The position numbers and the translations under genes are program-made. The notes below the pieces were generated by a model, which worked only from the letters and a program-made list of their open reading frames with translations, was not told where the DNA came from and did not search any database. Below are positions 32,967-40,215 of a DNA stretch of 40,215 nucleotides, piece after piece; the first letter of the stretch is position 1, and each line of letters starts with the position of its first letter. The stretch is from Legionella waltersii (lineage in GTDB: Bacteria; Pseudomonadota; Gammaproteobacteria; Legionellales; Legionellaceae): NCBI RefSeq assembly GCF_001468085.1, contig NZ_LNZB01000009.1, positions 1 through 40,215 on the forward strand. Reading direction: 5' to 3'.

Positions 32967-34424
32967 TTAACACTTATGTTGTAAAGGATTTTCTTCAACA
33001 CGCCTATTTTGTTCACTTGCGGCCGGTAACTTTCTTTTAAACTGAACTATTTCATCAGCATTCATTTTAGGAAGAATACTTTTTATAGCACTGATAATTT
33101 TAGGAGACACTCGGTGGTAATTGACTACTAAATTTAGCTTTCGTCGGAGCCCTTCAGTAGTGGGGTTCTTGCCTAGTAAGTCTACCTTAAGTTGCTCCAC
33201 TTCTTTTTTGAAGTCGTATAATTCTTGACGTGTTTCTGAACGACTATGACCTGTGGTCACAAAACGCTTGGTTTTAGAAGTAAATCGTTCGTGAAGGGGT
33301 CTTCCTCTTTCTTTTTCTTTCAAAGCCTCTATTTGCTTAGAGCAATCGTCAATTAGTTTATCCAGAACTCGTTCTACTTTGGCACTCAATGAAGGTTGTA
33401 TAGGGTGTTTTACGCCTTTTAATGGTGCTGACTGCGTCCAATCTTGCATAACGTTAGAAAGTTTTTCCAGTTCAGACGGAGTATTTTTGGCTCTCATTTC
33501 TCCAAGATGTTCTACCATTTTACTGGCTTTATCCATAATTGCAAAATTTTGCTTTTTTTTCTCCCCATCAACAACGACTGTTTTGCTGTGATACTCGGCC
33601 CATCCTCTGAGATTTCTTCCTGAGTTTCCTATTGTCTCTTGAGGATCAGCATCAACAATACCGTTTAAACGTTTCCAAGACTGGGTGACGCCATATAATG
33701 CTGGCAGTATCCTAACAGCGACTTGTGGCCTGACCAACTTAATCTTTGCAAGCTCGGGGCTAGTATCAATTCCAACGGCATGTTCTTTCTTCATTTGTAG
33801 GTTGTTATCAAGTAGCGTTTCATAACCTGTTCCTGGGGGTTCCATTTCCATCAGTTTTTTGAAAAATCCGCTACCGGCTTTTGCCAGTAGTTCTGCATTG
33901 TATAAAGCCATTCTAGAACATTCAAAATTCCCGCTTTGGATGAGGCGCCTTGGATCTTTCCTTGCACCTGGCCCTTTGATATCTGGCAACTTATCCGGAT
34001 GCAATTTATAAATGTTCGCTTTATCTCCAAGTATTTTTTGCAATTCGATGAGAGAGTCTTCTCCGGGAGTATCATCTGCAGAATCGCAAGCAAAAACATG
34101 TATTTTTGAATCCTTGATCATTAAAGAAAAATTAGTCCAATGCCCAGGAGCCCTGCCGTCATGAACTATCATTTGCATGCAGCTTTCATTTTCGAATTGC
34201 TCGATGTTTTTGGCTACAAAATTTAGAAATTGATGGAAGCTATCGTTTGGGTTTTGATGACCCCCCTGTACATTTTGGTCATGTTGCAATACATAGGCGC
34301 TAAAAGGACGACCACTTTCCGCGCGTCTTATCTGTTTTGCCAGTAATAATTCTCTAACTTGGCTTAATGACCAATATAGTTCTTTGTTTAAAGCTTGTAG
34401 TGTTTTATCCGCCGCGGTGTACAC
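32967..34424 (-). CDS. YopJ-like (clan CE) acetyltransferase/protease, effector candidate
   Basis: The N-terminal half has a catalytic-triad layout like YopJ: His95 in APGHWTNFSLMI, Asp114 in HVFACDSADD and Cys169 in IQSGNFECSRMALYN, with Gln163 six residues before the Cys as the oxyanion-hole residue. In YopJ the His-to-acid distance is also 19 and the Gln-to-Cys distance also six; the acid-to-Cys distance here is 55 instead of 44. The C-terminal ~170 residues are helical and charged (KQIEALKEKERGRPLHERF). There is no signal peptide. Start is GTG 34424 because the frame is closed 11 codons upstream and no ATG comes before residue 84. Such proteins modify host kinases in other pathogens; this assignment rests on motif spacing. 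Confidence 0.7.
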   Translation of the reverse strand: MYTAADKTLQALNKELYWSLSQVRELLLAKQIRRAESGRPFSAYVLQHDQNVQGGHQNPNDSFHQFLNFVAKNIEQFENESCMQMIVHDGRAPGHWTNFSLMIKDSKIHVFACDSADDTPGEDSLIELQKILGDKANIYKLHPDKLPDIKGPGARKDPRRLIQSGNFECSRMALYNAELLAKAGSGFFKKLMEMEPPGTGYETLLDNNLQMKKEHAVGIDTSPELAKIKLVRPQVAVRILPALYGVTQSWKRLNGIVDADPQETIGNSGRNLRGWAEYHSKTVVVDGEKKKQNFAIMDKASKMVEHLGEMRAKNTPSELEKLSNVMQDWTQSAPLKGVKHPIQPSLSAKVERVLDKLIDDCSKQIEALKEKERGRPLHERFTSKTKRFVTTGHSRSETRQELYDFKKEVEQLKVDLLGKNPTTEGLRRKLNLVVNYHRVSPKIISAIKSILPKMNADEIVQFKRKLPAASEQNRRVEENPLQHKC

Positions 34425-34486
34425 AGAATAAACCCCGATACCTATATTGTATAATTATAGACCAGGTGTGGGGTAGGTTGAGTTGT

Positions 34487-35455
34487 TTAAAAATGCGAGT
34501 AGCCTAAAAATAGTTTAGGATCTAGAAGACGATCTTTATCTTTCAAAACGAATTGTCTAGCATTGTTTATACGACCAATGCAAAATACAGCGCATCCTTC
34601 CGCATTCATGAGTGATTCTAGTTCGTTTTTGTGTTCAGGAGAGACAGTAAAACACAGCTCGTAATCGTCACCAGCACATAGCGCAAGTTGCAACGCTGCT
34701 TCTCGATGAAGAGATTTTTTTACAAATTCGGACAAAGGAATTTTTTGTAAATCAATTGAAGCACCCACTTTGCTTTGTTCTAAAACATGACCTAAATCCG
34801 CAACTAGTCCATCGGATACATCGATCATTGCTGTTGCGTGATTTCTTAATAAAAGCCCTTCCTTGATTCGCGGAAAGGGCCGATTAAGCCGAGTCATCAC
34901 GGAGTGTAAATAGTCATTAGGCAACTGCAATTCACCGATTAAATGTTTTAAGGCAAGGCCTGCATCACCTAAGGGACCTGTGACATAAATTAAATCACCA
35001 TTCCTAGCACCGCTTCGCTTGACTGCTTGGCCTTTGGGAATAAAACCATGAGCTTGTATAGTAATAGAAAGTGGGCCTCGAGTTGTATCCCCTCCGACTA
35101 ATGCCACATCAAATTGGGAGCACAGGCTAAATAAACCTCGACTAAAATCAGAAAGCCATTGCTCGTTCAATTCTGGCATAGTGAGTGCCAAGGTAATCCA
35201 CGCAGGGCTTGCTCCCATAGCGGCCAGATCACTCAGATTGACCGCGAGAGCCTTATAGCCAATATCATACGGCATGGTGGTTTCAGGGAAATGCACTCCA
35301 GAGACTAATGTATCCATGCTCACAAGCAACTGCTTCCCGTGTGGCAGATCTAAAAGGGCACAGTCATCACCAATGCCTAACAAGACATCTTTTCTCGGTT
35401 TTGATTCTTTTGCTGAAAAATATCGAGCGATTAGTTCAAATTCATCCATAGTCAT
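34487..35455 (-). CDS. thiL: Thiamine-monophosphate kinase
   Basis: ThiL phosphorylates thiamine monophosphate to the active cofactor TPP with ATP. The 322-residue protein (E. coli: 325) shows the family opening FELIARYFS, the metal site GIGDDCALLD, SMDTLVSGVHFP and ALAVNLSDLAAMGASP, and VGGDTTRGPLSI in the second half. It lies 20 bases after the truncated THI5-like gene and in the same direction, so it is probably read from the TPP-riboswitch promoter. Start may also be ATG 35449. Confidence 0.95.
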   Translation of the reverse strand: MTMDEFELIARYFSAKESKPRKDVLLGIGDDCALLDLPHGKQLLVSMDTLVSGVHFPETTMPYDIGYKALAVNLSDLAAMGASPAWITLALTMPELNEQWLSDFSRGLFSLCSQFDVALVGGDTTRGPLSITIQAHGFIPKGQAVKRSGARNGDLIYVTGPLGDAGLALKHLIGELQLPNDYLHSVMTRLNRPFPRIKEGLLLRNHATAMIDVSDGLVADLGHVLEQSKVGASIDLQKIPLSEFVKKSLHREAALQLALCAGDDYELCFTVSPEHKNELESLMNAEGCAVFCIGRINNARQFVLKDKDRLLDPKLFLGYSHF

Positions 35456-35475
35456 GACTCTGTTTTAAATTCGAT

Positions 35476-35994
35476 CTATTCATCAATACAACATGAAATG
35501 GGTTCAAGATCAGAATAAGGTGTTTTAGGTACATATTGATTCGTGAAACACTCCGTGTATTTGTAACTGTCATCAACGATAGTTAAATGTTTGGCGTAGC
35601 GAGCAACTTTATCCCAATCGCGGTCCACATTAAGCAAAGTTCTGGAGAAAAAGGGGAGGGTGCGTATAAAGATTTTTTGATAAAGAGGAGTCCGCAATTG
35701 TGGTTTGAATTGACCTATCAATTCATAGGCTTGTTCAGGTTGTTCAGTAACCAACGCGGCTCCTCTTTGAGTGGCCTTAAGGAAGCTCTTGAGGAGCTCT
35801 GGCTGGGCTAAAATTCTATCTGGTACTATAAATTGAATGGAACAAAAGCAACAGCATCCTAAACCAGCTAATTGATCTAGGCGCAAAAAAACAGTCTCAC
35901 CAGCAAGATGCTCTAACTCCACCTGTTGAAAATGAATAAATCCTATCCCTGCCATGGCTCCTAAGTAAGGGATAAAAAACGTTAGGGATGGCAA
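35476..35994 (-). pseudogene. Truncated THI5/NMT1-like pyrimidine-precursor binding protein
   Basis: The open frame matches only the C-terminal half of THI5-like (ThiY-type) periplasmic binding proteins, which capture thiamine pyrimidine precursors: GIGFIHFQQVELEHLAGETV, the long helix ILAQPELLKSFLKATQRGAA and RTLPFFSRTLLNVD. The usual N-terminal lobe and signal peptide (about 130-150 residues) are missing. The frame opens at a TTG without a ribosome site, directly after the riboswitch, and a Cys-rich patch (LGCCCFCS) replaces a normally aromatic segment. A deletion seems to have joined the leader to the gene's second half. It could still be translated as a fragment. Confidence 0.7.
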
Positions 35995-36035
35995 AAGGGG
36001 GTCGTGTTATAAAATAAATAACACCAACTCTTTGA

Positions 36036-36110
36036 AGGCGTCCTTACGCTGATATGACTCAGTTCAAGTTCGACGGGTATTTCTCAGCCATGTTACGGCA
36101 CCCCGCGCCA
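36036..36110 (-). promoter_or_regulatory. TPP riboswitch (THI element)
   Basis: On the minus strand the conserved core is present: CGGGGTGCC, then GGCTGAGAAATACCCG, then CGAACTTGAAC, and the 3' part ATCAGCGTAAGGA. A GGCG/CGCC pair closes P1 and CTGA/TCAG pairs form P5. It binds thiamine pyrophosphate and normally turns expression off. An expression platform may be the GTGTTAT/ATAACAC hairpin at 36003-36024, just before the truncated gene, but it has no clear T-run. Confidence 0.9.
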
Positions 36111-36126
36111 TCTATATTCAAGGGCT

Positions 36127-36155
36127 ATCTTAGGGGCTAGTCTTTGGTTTGTCAA
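36127..36155 (-). promoter_or_regulatory. Promoter of the TPP-riboswitch transcript
   Basis: On the minus strand a perfect TTGACA is followed after 17 bases by TAAGAT. The start of transcription would fall about ten bases before the riboswitch. Confidence 0.65.
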
Positions 36156-36210
36156 ACTAGATAGTTACATCTCATGATTTCTCCTTAGAATACAAAGGTT
36201 GCCAAAATAC

Positions 36211-36282
36211 TCAATCAACGAGCTGTTTCCCCATCAAACTGAAGCTAATGGCAACGATAATACAAATGAGAATTATTTGCAT
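36211..36282 (-). CDS. Possible 23-residue membrane microprotein
   Basis: The frame reads MQIILICIIVAISFSLMGKQ and three more residues: a single hydrophobic helix with a basic end. It resembles tiny membrane subunits in form only. There is no clear ribosome site, and after its stop an AAGGAG plus ATG leads to a seven-codon frame, as though a following gene had been lost. The rest of the 36111-36337 gap holds the promoter above. Confidence 0.25.
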   Translation of the reverse strand: MQIILICIIVAISFSLMGKQLVD

Positions 36283-36337
36283 TTAACGACCTGACGACAA
36301 AACTTATTCTACGATCAAATTGTAATCGTTGGTGTCT

Positions 36338-37354
36338 TTAATACAACGTAGGACTAATCTCGAAAAAATTCTGCACATCCTTTGAGTTTGGTCGAGAACC
36401 AAACGCAAATAATCCGATCCCTGAAAGAGCAGCTGCGCTACCAACACCTGCGAGAACTAACCCAGCAACTCCGCCAGTCGCCGCATTAAGTGAGATAAAG
36501 GCTAGTGCAACGATAGCAATTCCTACTGCAGCAATAAAACCACTCAGAACCATCATACTTAGACTATTTGACAGTGGGAGACTATCACTACTAATTCTTG
36601 CTGTATGTTCAGTTTGACCTAAAAACTGTAGGGATTCTTTGGAGACCAATGCTTCTGCTAACGATGGGTATTTGGCGTCTAGTTTACGATAAAAATTTGC
36701 TAGCTCTCCTTGTTGTATTGATCTTCCAAACAAGTTGAAAGTGTTTCCATAGTCCACTTGAATATCCATGTCGATATTTAGGGTTTTTTTGTACACTTCA
36801 TCAATCAAAATTAAAGTTCTGGTTACGGTTAGCACTTCATTGACTGAGTTAAACATCGCATTCTGATGCTCCAAAATTCCAGCGGATGTTTCTTCAACAT
36901 GCATTAACTCATGCAGTGCGCAAATATACGCGGGTCTGTAGAATTGATTTTTTACATGGGAACTGTTATTTGGTTTAGCAACTACAGCTTCTACTTTCCA
37001 GGTGTTCCATTCGTTTTCTAGGGTGGATAGGTAAGTTCTTGTCAGATCGGTATCTGTCCAATCCAATGAATTTTCGATAGTTAATCCAATTTTCGAGTAT
37101 TTTATGATGTATTCAGCATAGATTTTCTTTGATATTTCATCCGCCCTGGCTTTAAGCTCAACGGGAATCACATTTAATTGTTGTTGGCTGTATACAATTT
37201 CTTGATATTCGGCAAATACATTTTTATAACGATAAATGAGTTGTAGTTCATTGGCTCTGGTACCTACGACTGGTGATTTCTTAGAGTGATGTCCAGGGGA
37301 GTTGCGAAAATCAGCTTGCAATTTATCAATATTTCGCAGTGTTTTATCTTTCAC
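36338..37354 (-). CDS. HExxH protein with C-terminal membrane hairpin, effector candidate
   Basis: The 338-residue protein contains ALHELMHVEET, an HExxH zinc-protease motif with His148, Glu149 and His152. NEVLTV at 172-177 could provide a third ligand (Glu173), as in gluzincins and the NleD-type M91 family. Near the C-terminus two hydrophobic segments (about residues 268-290 and 297-317) form a likely membrane hairpin. No signal peptide. Start is GTG 37354 with a weak GGGAAAG upstream. The protease call is an inference from these two short motifs; the rest of the sequence I do not recognise. Confidence 0.6.
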   Translation of the reverse strand: MKDKTLRNIDKLQADFRNSPGHHSKKSPVVGTRANELQLIYRYKNVFAEYQEIVYSQQQLNVIPVELKARADEISKKIYAEYIIKYSKIGLTIENSLDWTDTDLTRTYLSTLENEWNTWKVEAVVAKPNNSSHVKNQFYRPAYICALHELMHVEETSAGILEHQNAMFNSVNEVLTVTRTLILIDEVYKKTLNIDMDIQVDYGNTFNLFGRSIQQGELANFYRKLDAKYPSLAEALVSKESLQFLGQTEHTARISSDSLPLSNSLSMMVLSGFIAAVGIAIVALAFISLNAATGGVAGLVLAGVGSAAALSGIGLFAFGSRPNSKDVQNFFEISPTLY

Positions 37355-37554
37355 TTAGACTTTCCCACTTTAAACAATTACATTCTTCAATGAATCAACG
37401 AGAGTCTTCATAGATTCAGCAAGTTTAGGAATTACTACTCCACATGGAGGTGGTTATTATATGACTGCATGTTTATTAAGTAAACAAATGGATTCTATTT
37501 TGTCATTGTTTGCACGAAGGCGATGTAGCTTATATCCTTTCTCATTGGGATGAA

Positions 37555-38376
37555 TCAGAAGAAATTGCTATCACCACTCGCATGAATGCTTCGTCGGTAG
37601 ATGGATGCCATCCATGGTTTTGTCAACATATACAGCCCTTGATTGGTCGTAAAACTGAACCATTTATTGAGGTGTTCCACGCCGGTAAGAGGTGGTAATT
37701 TCTCTTCTTTGCCATAATAGAACAAAAGCAACTCTTTCACGGCGCTGTTACTAAGAGGTTTTAGGTAGTTCATGGGGCTAGCAAGCGCACTACAGTATTC
37801 CATTGGGTTACGGTACTGTTCTCGATCGATATTGTCCGTGATAATTGCAATTCCTGAACTCACTTTGAAACTAAGGGTTTCCAAATCCTCATCGCTATTT
37901 CGATTGTCTAAATTTCGAGCTAAATCTTCCACCAGTTCGCGAGTTGGATTTGCATAAGTAACGGCAAGCTTCAATGGACTCTGTATGTTTTTGGACGCCA
38001 TGTATACAAAAGGTCGATATTCGGTGGCCATCATAGACTTTATAGTCCCTTTGTCTTTTGCATCGAACCCCCACTTATTGATAGGCCACATCCAAGAAGT
38101 CAGCATTAAATTGATAAGCACATCGGTGTAATTTTGAATAAAATCATCGAGATCAGTATGTGTCTCATAGCGACTAGTACATACTGGAACCGCATGCTGC
38201 TCCAAATAATTATCGTCTAAAAGTTTATCAAGAAGGCTATCCGATTCGTGCAACACACGTTTTGCTATGCCACGCACATAAGTCAATAACAATTGTTTAG
38301 GCCGAAGGGAGAGAATAGCGATTTCTCCATTGTCAACAAAACCTGATGCTATCGATTCTTCAGAGTTAGATATCAT
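37555..38376 (-). CDS. Uncharacterised soluble protein, second of an overlapping pair
   Basis: I do not recognise this protein (273 residues from ATG 38376). It is soluble and mostly helical, with several Trp and Tyr (LTSWMWPINKWGFDAKD) and no signal peptide or catalytic motif that I can name. Its start overlaps the stop of the upstream gene by 11 bases. The frame is open further up to 38472, inside the upstream gene, so the two may once have been one gene now split by a frameshift, or a translationally coupled pair. Confidence 0.6.
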   Translation of the reverse strand: MISNSEESIASGFVDNGEIAILSLRPKQLLLTYVRGIAKRVLHESDSLLDKLLDDNYLEQHAVPVCTSRYETHTDLDDFIQNYTDVLINLMLTSWMWPINKWGFDAKDKGTIKSMMATEYRPFVYMASKNIQSPLKLAVTYANPTRELVEDLARNLDNRNSDEDLETLSFKVSSGIAIITDNIDREQYRNPMEYCSALASPMNYLKPLSNSAVKELLLFYYGKEEKLPPLTGVEHLNKWFSFTTNQGLYMLTKPWMASIYRRSIHASGDSNFF

Positions 38377-38755
38377 GGCGTATGGACTCCTCGATGTCCA
38401 AATTATCAGTACCGGATTGGTAAGAACTGAAGTTTTGACTTGCCTCCTCACAGGCCTTTGGAGCAAATTCATGGTGTCCAGAAAAACCTTTGGTTAATTT
38501 GGATGCGTTCGATAATGATGGCTTCCCTTCAAAGGGAATACTGTTTGCTTCTACCATAAGTGGGTGTTGACTTTCGCCTCCACTTTGGGTTGGTGTCACA
38601 TGAAAAGGTCTGTTGTTTGATTCGGGGTCTAATAAATAATTTGCCAGCTGTCGAATTGTCTCATTAGAAGTCTGTGATTTTGATTTCATGTTTAATTCAT
38701 GGCCCATTCGTCCACCATTATCTAACATATAGCATAACCACCATTGTTTTTCCAT
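38366..38755 (-). CDS. Uncharacterised small hydrophilic protein, first of an overlapping pair
   Basis: From ATG 38755 the product has about 129 residues. It is polar, Ser/Asn/Gln-rich and looks disordered (MKSKSQTSNETIRQLANYLL, later FHVTPTQSGGESQHP). Start is uncertain: a TTG at 38803 would add a hydrophobic leader, and an ATG at 38707 has GGTGG just upstream. No family is recognised. It is divergent from the J-domain gene, whose start lies about 75 bases away. It could be the N-terminal part of the following protein after a frameshift. Confidence 0.5.
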   Translation of the reverse strand: MEKQWWLCYMLDNGGRMGHELNMKSKSQTSNETIRQLANYLLDPESNNRPFHVTPTQSGGESQHPLMVEANSIPFEGKPSLSNASKLTKGFSGHHEFAPKACEEASQNFSSYQSGTDNLDIEESIRHDI

Positions 38756-38829
38756 TTGCTGGAAAGGGCGTGCAGACAACAACAGAACCGCTATAATTAT
38801 CAATAGCAGTCCACAATCCGTGATGTGAA

Positions 38830-39567
38830 ATGAACAATCGAAGAAATTATTATCGGATTCTGTATGTTCTTCCAGACGCGCCTCTGGAAGTTATAAAAGC
38901 AAGTTATCGGACTTTGATGCAAAAATTAAAGATACATCCAGATCTAGGTGGCTTACATTGGAATGCCGTCTTAGTCAATGAGGCTTATGCTGTTCTATCA
39001 AATCCCGAAAAACGGCGAGAATATGACAAACGTTTAGTAGGGCAGTTCAGCAAAGAGGTCCCTGATACGCCTAGAACACTTGAAGATAAATCATCCATGG
39101 CAATACTGCAAAGCCCTAGGGCTAAGCAAGACTCTATACAAAATTATTGTCTATTTTGTAAGACTCCCTACTTGAATCAGCGAGGGTACACAGACGTAGA
39201 GAACTGTTTTGAATGTGGTTCCCCTTTGTGGTCAAACCAAAACGATCTCGAAATGGCGCATCATAAGCGCTTGGTTGATCGCAAAAACATCGAAGGCTTT
39301 GTAAACTATTACACCTACTGGCCAGAGATACCTTGCATTGGGAAAATAAATGATATATCACCGAATGGTATTTGTTTCATTACAGAACGTATGCTTGATT
39401 TACGATCCATCATCAAGTTAGATAACGCTGAGTGTCGCGCAATTGCGCAAGTTACACACTGCGATCTTAATTCACAGGACAAGCGCATTGCATTTGCAAT
39501 CGGAGCAAAATTCCTAACAGTCCGTTTCCAAAATCCCAAAGGAAGGTTTTTGTCGGTTGACGTTTAA
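38830..39567 (+). CDS. J-domain, zinc-ribbon and PilZ fusion protein
   Basis: Residues 6-70 form a DnaJ J domain with the catalytic HPD at 36-38 (KIHPDLGG) and the closing NPEKRREYD. Four cysteines at 107/110 and 126/129 (CLFC, CFEC) make a zinc ribbon. From about 145 a PilZ domain follows with both c-di-GMP signatures: RLVDR (147-151, RxxxR) and NDISPNG (D175-x-S-x-x-G180). The glycine-phenylalanine stretch and long C-terminal domain of true DnaJ are absent. It should recruit DnaK in a c-di-GMP-dependent way, which is inference. The ribosome site is weak. Confidence 0.85.
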   Translation: MNNRRNYYRILYVLPDAPLEVIKASYRTLMQKLKIHPDLGGLHWNAVLVNEAYAVLSNPEKRREYDKRLVGQFSKEVPDTPRTLEDKSSMAILQSPRAKQDSIQNYCLFCKTPYLNQRGYTDVENCFECGSPLWSNQNDLEMAHHKRLVDRKNIEGFVNYYTYWPEIPCIGKINDISPNGICFITERMLDLRSIIKLDNAECRAIAQVTHCDLNSQDKRIAFAIGAKFLTVRFQNPKGRFLSVDV

Positions 39568-39731
39568 GAATCCTGGATAGCGTTCCTGAATATCACAATA
39601 AAACCTGAATCGAATAAGACAAGGGCCTATTTTACCTTAGATCAACAGTCGTTTAATTATTTCTTCATAAATCTGTGTTAGAATTACGCAGTTATTAACC
39701 ATAATGCAAGAGCAAAAGACTAATTTTGCAA

Positions 39732-39857
39732 ATGATGGAAGCAATCCTGATGACCTTAGAACAAGCACAGAAAATAAATCAAAGCATGATGCAGTGCACT
39801 GTTGCTTTTATCGTTCATCCTATCGAATTTCCAAGCCATAAAATCCCATCGCACTAA
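39732..39857 (+). CDS. Possible 41-residue ORF, perhaps a gene remnant
   Basis: The frame reads MMEAILMTLEQAQKINQSMM and ends after HKIPSH. I see no ribosome site and no family. It lies in the 518-base gap 39568-40085, which otherwise holds only the large inverted repeat. It could be the start of a broken gene. Confidence 0.25.
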   Translation: MMEAILMTLEQAQKINQSMMQCTVAFIVHPIEFPSHKIPSH

Positions 39858-39924
39858 CAACTCATCAAGAGTAATACGCCGGTTTTGTCTGCAGCTGATT
39901 TAAGACGCTTAGTTATAGCCTAGT

Positions 39925-40017
39925 TATCCGCTCCCTTACGGTCACGGCTCGGTTTTTATTGGAACACTAGTTTAATGGAGTCCATACAACCGAGCCGCGA
40001 CCGTAAGGGAGCGGATA
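39925..40017. repeat. Inverted repeat with 29-base arms, REP/BIME-like
   Basis: The arms are 39925-39953 (TATCCGCTCCCTTACGGTCA and on) and 39989-40017 (ending GTAAGGGAGCGGATA), with one mismatch and a 35-base spacer. Each arm is GC-rich against an AT-rich background. This pattern is like REP sequences arranged in pairs. No transposase is near. Confidence 0.85.
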
Positions 40018-40085
40018 CCAAACCATCGTACTACTCTGAACCAATCAAAACCCCAAATTGAATGATTAAGCAGAGTTGAAAAAAC

Positions 40086-40215
40086 ATGTGTACTGAAAAA
40101 ATTGAAACCATTAGAAAACTATTAAAGGAAACCTCAGAGATTGCCAACACTCCTCTCGTCGAAGCACACAATTACGCCAGCGTAAAACAACGAGTACTCC
40201 AGCTGGAATTGCAAT
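40086..40215 (+). CDS. Start of a gene cut by the window end
   Basis: An open frame begins MCTEKIETIRKLLKETSEIA and continues through 43 codons to the window end. It is hydrophilic and helical; too little is visible to name a family. The ribosome site is weak (AGAGTTG). Confidence 0.45.
   Translation, partial: MCTEKIETIRKLLKETSEIANTPLVEAHNYASVKQRVLQLELQ

Noticed and set aside
36172..36190. AAGGAG plus ATG on the minus strand just upstream of the thiamine promoter
   Set aside because: The frame stops after seven codons. It could be a remnant start of a lost gene, but I cannot support a feature.
36258..36285. A Fur-box-like sequence (GCAAATAATTCTCATTTG)
   Set aside because: It partly fits the Fur consensus but lies inside a possible microprotein frame, and no iron-related gene follows.
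37461..37553. A 30-codon frame with GGAGG ten bases upstream (MTACLLSKQMDSILSLF and on)
   Set aside because: It is short, resembles nothing I know and runs up to the end of the convergent gene; the ribosome site could be chance.

Overview
The window looks like a chromosomal segment of a Legionella-type gammaproteobacterium. It is AT-rich, carries ordinary gammaproteobacterial housekeeping genes (thrABC, thiL), and has scattered single genes that resemble effectors of intracellular bacteria: a calpain-like protease, a long leucine-rich-repeat protein, a YopJ-like protein, an HExxH protein and a CX5R protein. The genus is inferred from this mix; no marker gene such as 16S rRNA is present.

Layout. 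1-2.7 kb: a secreted beta-carbonic anhydrase, a GT87-like membrane glycosyltransferase and a small helical protein. 2.7-7.2 kb: a calpain-like cysteine protease on the minus strand, then a probable two-gene unit of an Fe(II)/2-oxoglutarate oxygenase and an MFS exporter, and a 50-residue Cys-rich secreted peptide with its own terminator. 7.2-20.3 kb: a near-complete MSHA-type type IV pilus locus. Four minor pilin-like genes come first, one of them fused to a repeat domain that looks like a beta-propeller. Then follow mshI, a second mshI/pilN-like gene, mshJ, K, L, M, N, E, G, F and a major pilin. Most of these genes overlap or abut. 20.4-23.4 kb: an LRR protein, a DUF4424-like/YARHG secreted protein and a REP-like hairpin. 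23.4-28.1 kb: thrA-thrB-thrC on the minus strand with overlapping ends. 28.2-34.4 kb: several solitary genes, including the CX5R protein, a DCC-family protein with a presequence-like N-terminus, a Gln-rich coiled coil, a DUF4442 hot-dog protein and the YopJ-like protein. 34.5-36.2 kb: a TPP riboswitch with a good promoter, followed by a truncated THI5-like gene and thiL. 36.3-38.8 kb: an HExxH protein and an overlapping gene pair that may be one broken gene. 38.8-40.2 kb: a J-domain/zinc-ribbon/PilZ fusion, a large inverted repeat and the start of another gene.

How the genes may work together. The pilus genes supply the membrane platform (MshI, J, G and the PilN-like protein), motor (MshE), secretin and its helpers (MshL, K, M, N) and pilins. 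MshE has an N-terminal MshEN c-di-GMP motif pair, and the PilZ fusion protein has both c-di-GMP signature motifs, so c-di-GMP may link surface attachment to a chaperone-type regulator. The propeller-fused minor pilin is the best candidate for a tip adhesin. The thiamine cluster looks like a decaying pyrimidine-precursor uptake gene whose riboswitch now drives thiL.

Repeats. A MITE-like element of about 120-140 bp with terminal inverted repeats occurs in three near-complete copies plus one or two fragments, always between genes. Two unrelated REP-like palindromes lie at 23.4 kb and 39.9-40.0 kb. I see no tRNA, rRNA, CRISPR array, transposase or integrase.
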